A DNA stretch of 49,109 nt from assembly GCA_937923515.1 (NCBI GenBank), contig CALDUF010000051.1, forward strand, positions 1-49,109, in the 5' to 3' direction. A program made the translations under genes and the position numbers. This DNA is from an uncultured Flavobacteriaceae bacterium. GTDB lineage: Bacteria; Bacteroidota; Bacteroidia; Flavobacteriales; Flavobacteriaceae. Every line of letters starts with the position of its first letter. Position 1 is the stretch's first letter. Under the pieces are notes generated by a model. The model was not told where the DNA came from. It saw only the letters and a program-made list of their open reading frames with translations, and searched no databases. Shown here piece after piece: positions 44,651 to 49,109 of this stretch.

Positions 44651-45481
44651 TTACAGTATTTTAAGTAATATTAGCCAAATTACAGGAATTATTTCTACCC
44701 AGAACGCACTGTAATATTTGCGTTGGTGTACTGTAGAGAACATTACAAAAAGCACTGTAACTATTAGTATCATTGCTAGCGATAGGATGTATGTTTCTAA
44801 TACTTCGTCTTTAAAAAATTCTAACAAAAAAATAAAAGCTGCTAATACGCCACCGATAATTTTGGTGGCTATAACACCTATTTTTTGCGGTATTGTTGAT
44901 AGTTTTAAACTATCATATTTTAAATCTCTAATCTCAAAAGGTAACATTAACAGTACTACGAACATAAAACGTTGAGTTGCTGTAATTAGCACATCTGTAT
45001 TTATAGGTTTATTATTACTTAAAATTGGCAAAAACACTGTTACTCCTGTCCAAACCAAAGCAATTACATAAACTTTTAAACCCGCAATACTTCTCAGGTT
45101 GTGATGCTTATCTATAAATAGCCGCTTTGGTAAAAATGGTATAGCATAAAAAAAGGTAATTACACCAAAAACCAAAATGTAACTCAGTATTTTTAAAGGT
45201 AATTGGTATGCATAATAACACATTAACACAAAGCATATTAGCGAGAATATTTGAATTGCTTTTAACCAAGCCGCCAAACTTCTATGATGAAATTTGGCTA
45301 ACCCAAAATACTTCACAAAATTATAGCCTGTTATGGTGGCATAAAACACAAAATATAAAACAGCTTCGTGGTAAGTAATTCCGAATGCTATTAAGGTAAT
45401 ATACGTTAGCGCATATACCGATAATGCTACGTGAACACTAGCGTTTAGGTAAAAATTAAAAAGCTGTTGCAACACTTTCAT
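44651..45481 (-). CDS. UbiA-like polytopic membrane protein, degenerate
   Basis: 276 residues with about eight membrane helices in the arrangement of UbiA prenyltransferases. The second Asp motif is preserved (RDLKYD with D186 and D190, followed by KLSTIPQKIG as in MenA/UbiA). The first motif, normally N-D-x-x-D, reads TGYNFVKYFG (N54, K57), so its acidic residues are lost. It may be an altered or non-catalytic member. Its stop abuts the stop of the ZAS-type gene (no gap) in convergent orientation. Confidence 0.7.
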   Translation of the reverse strand: MKVLQQLFNFYLNASVHVALSVYALTYITLIAFGITYHEAVLYFVFYATITGYNFVKYFGLAKFHHRSLAAWLKAIQIFSLICFVLMCYYAYQLPLKILSYILVFGVITFFYAIPFLPKRLFIDKHHNLRSIAGLKVYVIALVWTGVTVFLPILSNNKPINTDVLITATQRFMFVVLLMLPFEIRDLKYDSLKLSTIPQKIGVIATKIIGGVLAAFIFLLEFFKDEVLETYILSLAMILIVTVLFVMFSTVHQRKYYSAFWVEIIPVIWLILLKIL

Positions 45482-45567
45482 TTTGTAAAAATAAGCAATG
45501 TGTTAATAAGTGTGGTTTATGGTTAAAAACTTTCGATTTTCTCAAATAAAACCTTTCAGATTTTCAC

Positions 45568-45575
45568 TAATTTTG
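45568..45575 (+). promoter_or_regulatory. putative -7 box for gcvP
   Basis: TAATTTTG (TAnnTTTG). It would give a leader of about 125 bases before the gcvP ATG at 45705. No -33 TTTG is seen. The leader has a hairpin (45608-45627) but no glycine-riboswitch pattern is recognised. Confidence 0.35.
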
Positions 45576-45607
45576 CAAATTATGTAATAAAATGTATTAA
45601 ACATAAG

Positions 45608-45627
45608 ATCCTGCTTAAAAGCGGGAT
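45608..45627. repeat. short hairpin repeat in the gcvP leader
   Basis: ATCCTGCTT-AA-AAGCGGGAT, nine-base arms with one G-T pair. Same broad type as 1283-1299 and 26399-26418. Confidence 0.45.
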
Positions 45628-45704
45628 TAGTTCAACTTACTATTTTGAATACATTGCAAAACAGCGTTTCAAAATAAAAGTTTCACTAATAAATTTTGCT
45701 TTGA

Positions 45705-48554
45705 ATGAATACTAATGCTTTTGCTTTACGACATATTGGTCCGCGTGAAAACGACCAAAAATTAATGTTAGATACTATAGGTGTAACCACTGTAGATGAA
45801 CTTATAAACGAAACAATTCCTGATGATATTCGTTTAAAAAATGGCTTAAATTTAGAAGAGCCGATGACAGAATATGAGTATTTATTACATATTCACGAAC
45901 TGTCTAAAAAAAATAAAGCCCGAAAAACATATATAGGTTTAGGCTATCATCCTACTGTGATGCCAGCTGTTATCCAAAGAAATATCTTGGAAAATCCAGG
46001 TTGGTACACAGCCTATACCCCTTACCAAGCTGAAATTGCACAAGGTAGACTTGAGGCACTTTTAAATTTCCAAACCATGGTAACCGATTTAACTGGTATG
46101 GAACTGGCAAACGCATCACTTTTAGACGAAAGTACTGCAGCAGCAGAAGCCATGAGTTTATTATTTGCAGTAAGAAGTCGCCCTCAAAAAAAAGCAGGCA
46201 TCAATAAGTTTTTTGTTTCAGAACTTATTTTGCCGCAAACATTATCGCTTTTACAAACTAGAGCTACACCTATTGGTATTGAGCTAGTTGTGGGGAAAGA
46301 AGATGCTTTTGATTTTTCTTCGGAATTTTTTGGTGCCATTTTACAATACCCAGGAAAGAACGGACAAATTACAGATATTAAAACATTTATAGAACAGGCA
46401 AACGCCGCTGAAATTAAAGTAGCCGTAGCTGCTGATATTTTAAGCTTAGTAAAACTTGAAGCTCCAGGTAAATTTGGAGCTGATGTTGTTGTGGGCACAA
46501 CACAACGTTTTGGCATACCTATGGGCTATGGTGGCCCGCACGCTGCATATTTTGCAACTAAAGAAGCGTATAAGCGTGATATTCCTGGTCGTATTATTGG
46601 AGTAACTAAGGATACTGATGGTAAACGCGCTTTACGTATGGCATTACAAACGCGGGAGCAACATATTAAACGCGACAAGGCAACATCAAATATTTGTACG
46701 GCCCAAGTACTATTGGCTGTTATGGCAAGTATGTATGCCGTATATCACGGCCCAAAAGGACTTCAATTTATTGCTAATAAAGTGCATAATAAAGCTTCAA
46801 AACTAGCAGAAGTTTTACAGTCGTATGGATTTGAACAGGTAAATGCATCATTTTTTGACACACTTCAAATTCAAACAAAAGCTAAAAAGATTAGAAAAAT
46901 TGCTTCTGAAAAGAAAGTAAATTTATGGTATCCTGATAAAAATACGGTTACCATTTCTATTAATGAAACAACATCTATTAGAGACATTAATTATTTAATT
47001 TCAATTTTTGCAGAGGCCGCAGGAAAAGCACCTATTGAAATCTCAGAAGTTTCTAAAGCTAACAACATTGCTGTAAACGTATCTAGAACTTCAGAGTTTT
47101 TAACTCAAGATGTTTTTAACACCTATCATTCTGAAACCGAATTAATGCGTTACATCAAATCTTTAGAGCGTAAAGATTTGGCATTAAATCATTCCATGAT
47201 ATCCTTAGGGTCTTGTACCATGAAACTTAATGCAGCTTCAGAAATGTTGCCATTAAGTATTTTTAAATGGGCTAATATTCATCCTTTTGTACCATTAAAA
47301 CAGGCTAAAGGTTATCTTGAGGTTTTAAAAGCACTAGAAGATCAGCTTACTGAAATTACAGGTTTTGCAGCAACATCGTTACAGCCAAACTCTGGAGCAC
47401 AAGGTGAGTTTGCTGGCCTTATGGTTATAAAAGCGTATCATGAATCTCGTGGAGATCATCATAGAAATATTTGCTTAATTCCGTCGTCTGCACATGGTAC
47501 AAACCCAGCAAGTGCTGTTATGGCCGGTATGAAGGTAGTTGTTACTAAAGCTACAGAAGAAGGTAATATTGATGTGGAAGATTTACGCGAAAAAGCAACA
47601 CTGCATAAAGACAATTTATCTGCCTTAATGGTAACCTATCCATCAACACACGGTGTTTACGAATCTGCTATTAAAGAAATCACCAAAATTATACACGATA
47701 ACGGTGGGCAAGTATATATGGATGGTGCAAATATGAATGCCCAAGTAGGTTTAACAAACCCAGGAAATATTGGCGCAGATGTTTGCCACCTCAACCTCCA
47801 TAAAACGTTTGCTATTCCTCATGGCGGTGGTGGCCCTGGCGTTGGCCCAATATGCGTTGCAAAACAATTAGCACCATTTTTACCAGGTAACCCCATAATT
47901 AAAACTGGAGGAAAAGATGCCATTACTGCAATTTCAGCAGCACCATTTGGTTCTGCATTAGCATGTTTAATATCGTATGGTTATATAAAAATGTTAGGCG
48001 CTCAAGGCTTAACAGAATCTACCAAAGTTGCTATATTAAATGCTAATTACATAAAGCACCGCTTAGAAGGTTATTATAACACCTTATATTCAGGTGAAAA
48101 AGGAAGAGCAGCGCACGAAATGATTATTGACTGTCGCCCTTTTAAAGAAAACGGCATAGAGGTTACTGATATAGCTAAGCGTTTAATGGACTACGGTTTC
48201 CATGCACCAACGGTTTCGTTTCCTGTTGCTGGCACTATGATGATTGAACCAACTGAAAGTGAAAGTAAAGCAGAAATAGATCGGTTTTGCGATGCTATGA
48301 TTTCTATAAAACATGAAATAGACATGGTTTCTGCTAGTGAACCTAATAACGTTTTAAAAAATGCACCGCATACATTAGAAATGATTACAGCAGATGAATG
48401 GTATTTTCCATATACAAGAGAGAAAGCTGCTTTTCCTTTAGAATATGTGCGTTCAAATAAATTTTGGCCAACTGTAAGACGTGTGGATGATGCCTATGGT
48501 GACAGAAATTTAATCTGTACTTGTACGCCAATAGAGGCATATGCTGAAGCTTAA
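45705..48554 (+). CDS. gcvP: glycine dehydrogenase (aminomethyl-transferring) GcvP
   Basis: P-protein of the glycine cleavage system: PLP enzyme that decarboxylates glycine and loads the aminomethyl group onto the H-protein. A 949-residue single-chain form, both halves of the alpha and beta types fused, as in most Gram-negative bacteria. The PLP lysine is K700 in NLHKTFAIPHGGGGPGVGP; HIGPRE near the N-terminus and SSAHGTNPASAVMAGM are family signatures. gcvT and gcvH are not in this window. A terminator follows 63 bases after the stop. Confidence 0.97.
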   Translation: MNTNAFALRHIGPRENDQKLMLDTIGVTTVDELINETIPDDIRLKNGLNLEEPMTEYEYLLHIHELSKKNKARKTYIGLGYHPTVMPAVIQRNILENPGWYTAYTPYQAEIAQGRLEALLNFQTMVTDLTGMELANASLLDESTAAAEAMSLLFAVRSRPQKKAGINKFFVSELILPQTLSLLQTRATPIGIELVVGKEDAFDFSSEFFGAILQYPGKNGQITDIKTFIEQANAAEIKVAVAADILSLVKLEAPGKFGADVVVGTTQRFGIPMGYGGPHAAYFATKEAYKRDIPGRIIGVTKDTDGKRALRMALQTREQHIKRDKATSNICTAQVLLAVMASMYAVYHGPKGLQFIANKVHNKASKLAEVLQSYGFEQVNASFFDTLQIQTKAKKIRKIASEKKVNLWYPDKNTVTISINETTSIRDINYLISIFAEAAGKAPIEISEVSKANNIAVNVSRTSEFLTQDVFNTYHSETELMRYIKSLERKDLALNHSMISLGSCTMKLNAASEMLPLSIFKWANIHPFVPLKQAKGYLEVLKALEDQLTEITGFAATSLQPNSGAQGEFAGLMVIKAYHESRGDHHRNICLIPSSAHGTNPASAVMAGMKVVVTKATEEGNIDVEDLREKATLHKDNLSALMVTYPSTHGVYESAIKEITKIIHDNGGQVYMDGANMNAQVGLTNPGNIGADVCHLNLHKTFAIPHGGGGPGVGPICVAKQLAPFLPGNPIIKTGGKDAITAISAAPFGSALACLISYGYIKMLGAQGLTESTKVAILNANYIKHRLEGYYNTLYSGEKGRAAHEMIIDCRPFKENGIEVTDIAKRLMDYGFHAPTVSFPVAGTMMIEPTESESKAEIDRFCDAMISIKHEIDMVSASEPNNVLKNAPHTLEMITADEWYFPYTREKAAFPLEYVRSNKFWPTVRRVDDAYGDRNLICTCTPIEAYAEA

Positions 48555-48617
48555 AATGCGGTTTGAACATCGTAAATTTATTTGAAAAAAAAATGTATCT
48601 TATCTAAAACAAATTAT

Positions 48618-48652
48618 ATTGCTTTTGATTGAATAATTAAAAGCAATTTTTC
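48618..48652 (+). terminator. terminator of gcvP
   Basis: ATTGCTTTT, twelve-base loop, AAAAGCAAT, followed by a T-tract (TTTTTCT). The stem is nine base pairs. Confidence 0.75.
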
Positions 48653-48657
48653 TAACT

Positions 48658-49109
48658 ATGACTATTAAAATTACTGGTACAGGAAGCTATATTCCTTCTA
48701 ACGTTGAAAAAAACGAAAATTTTCATAATCACGAATTTTTAAATGCCGATGGTTCTGCCATTAAAGCATCAGGTGAAGTTATTGTTAAAAAATTTAAAGC
48801 CATAACAGGTATCGAAGAACGCCGTTATGCTAAAAACCATTTAAACACTTCAGACATTGCCTCTTTTGCAGCTGAAAAAGCTATTGATAATGCGGGCATT
48901 AACCGTGAAGATCTAGACTATATTATTGTAGCTCATAATTATGGTGACGTAAGGCACGATAGTCAGCAAAGTGACACTGTACCTAGTGTGGCATCGCGCG
49001 TAAAACATTTACTTCGTATTAAAAGTCCTAAATGCGTAGCGTACGATTTACTTTTTGGTTGCCCAGGTTGGGTAGAAGGCGTTATTCAAGCTAATGCCTT
49101 TATTACAGC
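48658..49109 (+). CDS. 3-oxoacyl-ACP synthase III (FabH-like) family, 5' part
   Basis: The first 150 codons of a gene that runs past the window edge. N-terminal thiolase-fold sequence TIKITGTGSYIPSNV, the KFKAITGIEERRY stretch and AHNYGDVRHD match the long FabH-like variety (3-oxoacyl-ACP synthase III family) rather than the classic FabH; the active-site Cys is C135 in FGCPGW, later than in standard FabH (about 112) because of an insert near residues 24-45. The product may start fatty-acid, polyketide or aryl-polyene chains. A start at 48658 right after the gcvP terminator is the only sensible one. Confidence 0.85.
   Translation, partial: MTIKITGTGSYIPSNVEKNENFHNHEFLNADGSAIKASGEVIVKKFKAITGIEERRYAKNHLNTSDIASFAAEKAIDNAGINREDLDYIIVAHNYGDVRHDSQQSDTVPSVASRVKHLLRIKSPKCVAYDLLFGCPGWVEGVIQANAFIT

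Noticed and set aside
45576-45704. Glycine riboswitch in the gcvP leader
   Set aside because: The leader of about 130 bases before gcvP invites the idea, but I see no tandem GGAGAG-type core or conserved P1/P3 pattern, only a generic hairpin repeat.

Overview
The window is about 49.1 kb of AT-rich DNA carrying roughly 46 protein genes. It is ordinary chromosome from a member of the Bacteroidota, almost certainly Flavobacteriaceae, probably a marine lineage; genus cannot be fixed by eye. Evidence for this placement: promoter-like TAnnTTTG boxes instead of TATAAT; no strong Shine-Dalgarno sequences; an extracellular subtilase with a type IX secretion (T9SS) C-terminal sorting domain; a lipoprotein with an acidic tract right after the lipobox Cys; a carboxypeptidase-regulatory-like/TonB-dependent outer-membrane barrel protein; and flavobacterial families such as DUF2851, YwqK-like MORN proteins and an Hpt-Adk fusion. 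I recognise no rRNA, tRNA, CRISPR array, prophage or complete insertion sequence.

Layout. 1-4.4 kb: purine and core genes (obg, a fused hpt-adk on the minus strand; purK-purE on the plus strand). 4.5-6.5 kb: an M3 oligopeptidase. 6.7-9.3 kb: a small accessory cassette with a GbsR/MarR-type regulator, two paralogous small membrane proteins, a third membrane gene cut by an in-frame stop, and a TIGR01777-type epimerase. Two matching operator-like sites (ACTTTCA-N8-TGAAAGT) sit in front of the regulator and in front of the membrane genes. 9.7-16.1 kb: minus-strand genes for an acyl-CoA dehydrogenase, an AGCS symporter with a ComEA-like helix-hairpin-helix protein, and DUF2851, PspC-like and K+ channel proteins. 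16.2-22.4 kb: DUF2721, a lipoprotein, LolC/E-type permease, NamZ-type muramidase, sterol-desaturase family protein, YkgJ-type cysteine cluster protein and methyltransferase. 22.7-25.3 kb: an ECF sigma / anti-sigma / envelope protein operon. 25.8-33.9 kb: DUF2911, MeaB-type GTPase, PAP2 phosphatase, MATE exporter, FMN oxidoreductase, T9SS subtilase and mnmA. 34.1-45.5 kb: fasciclin lipoprotein, MORN protein, yidC, pyrG, CIA30 protein, outer-membrane barrel protein, a second ECF sigma with a short zinc-finger-type anti-sigma, and a UbiA-like membrane protein. 45.7 kb to the end: gcvP and the start of a FabH-like ketoacyl synthase that runs off the edge.

The intergenic spaces are richer than the genes. 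A degenerate long repeat whose copies mostly end in a TAACGCC-like motif occurs at five places. Three classes of short hairpin repeat are also present, one of them inside the coding part of the NamZ-type lipoprotein gene. The best candidates for something unusual are the regulator/membrane-protein cassette with its paired operators and split gene, the repeat families, and the low-complexity envelope protein behind the ECF sigma factor. No wholly new defence or metabolic system is evident. All functions are inferred from sequence read by eye, without database searches.
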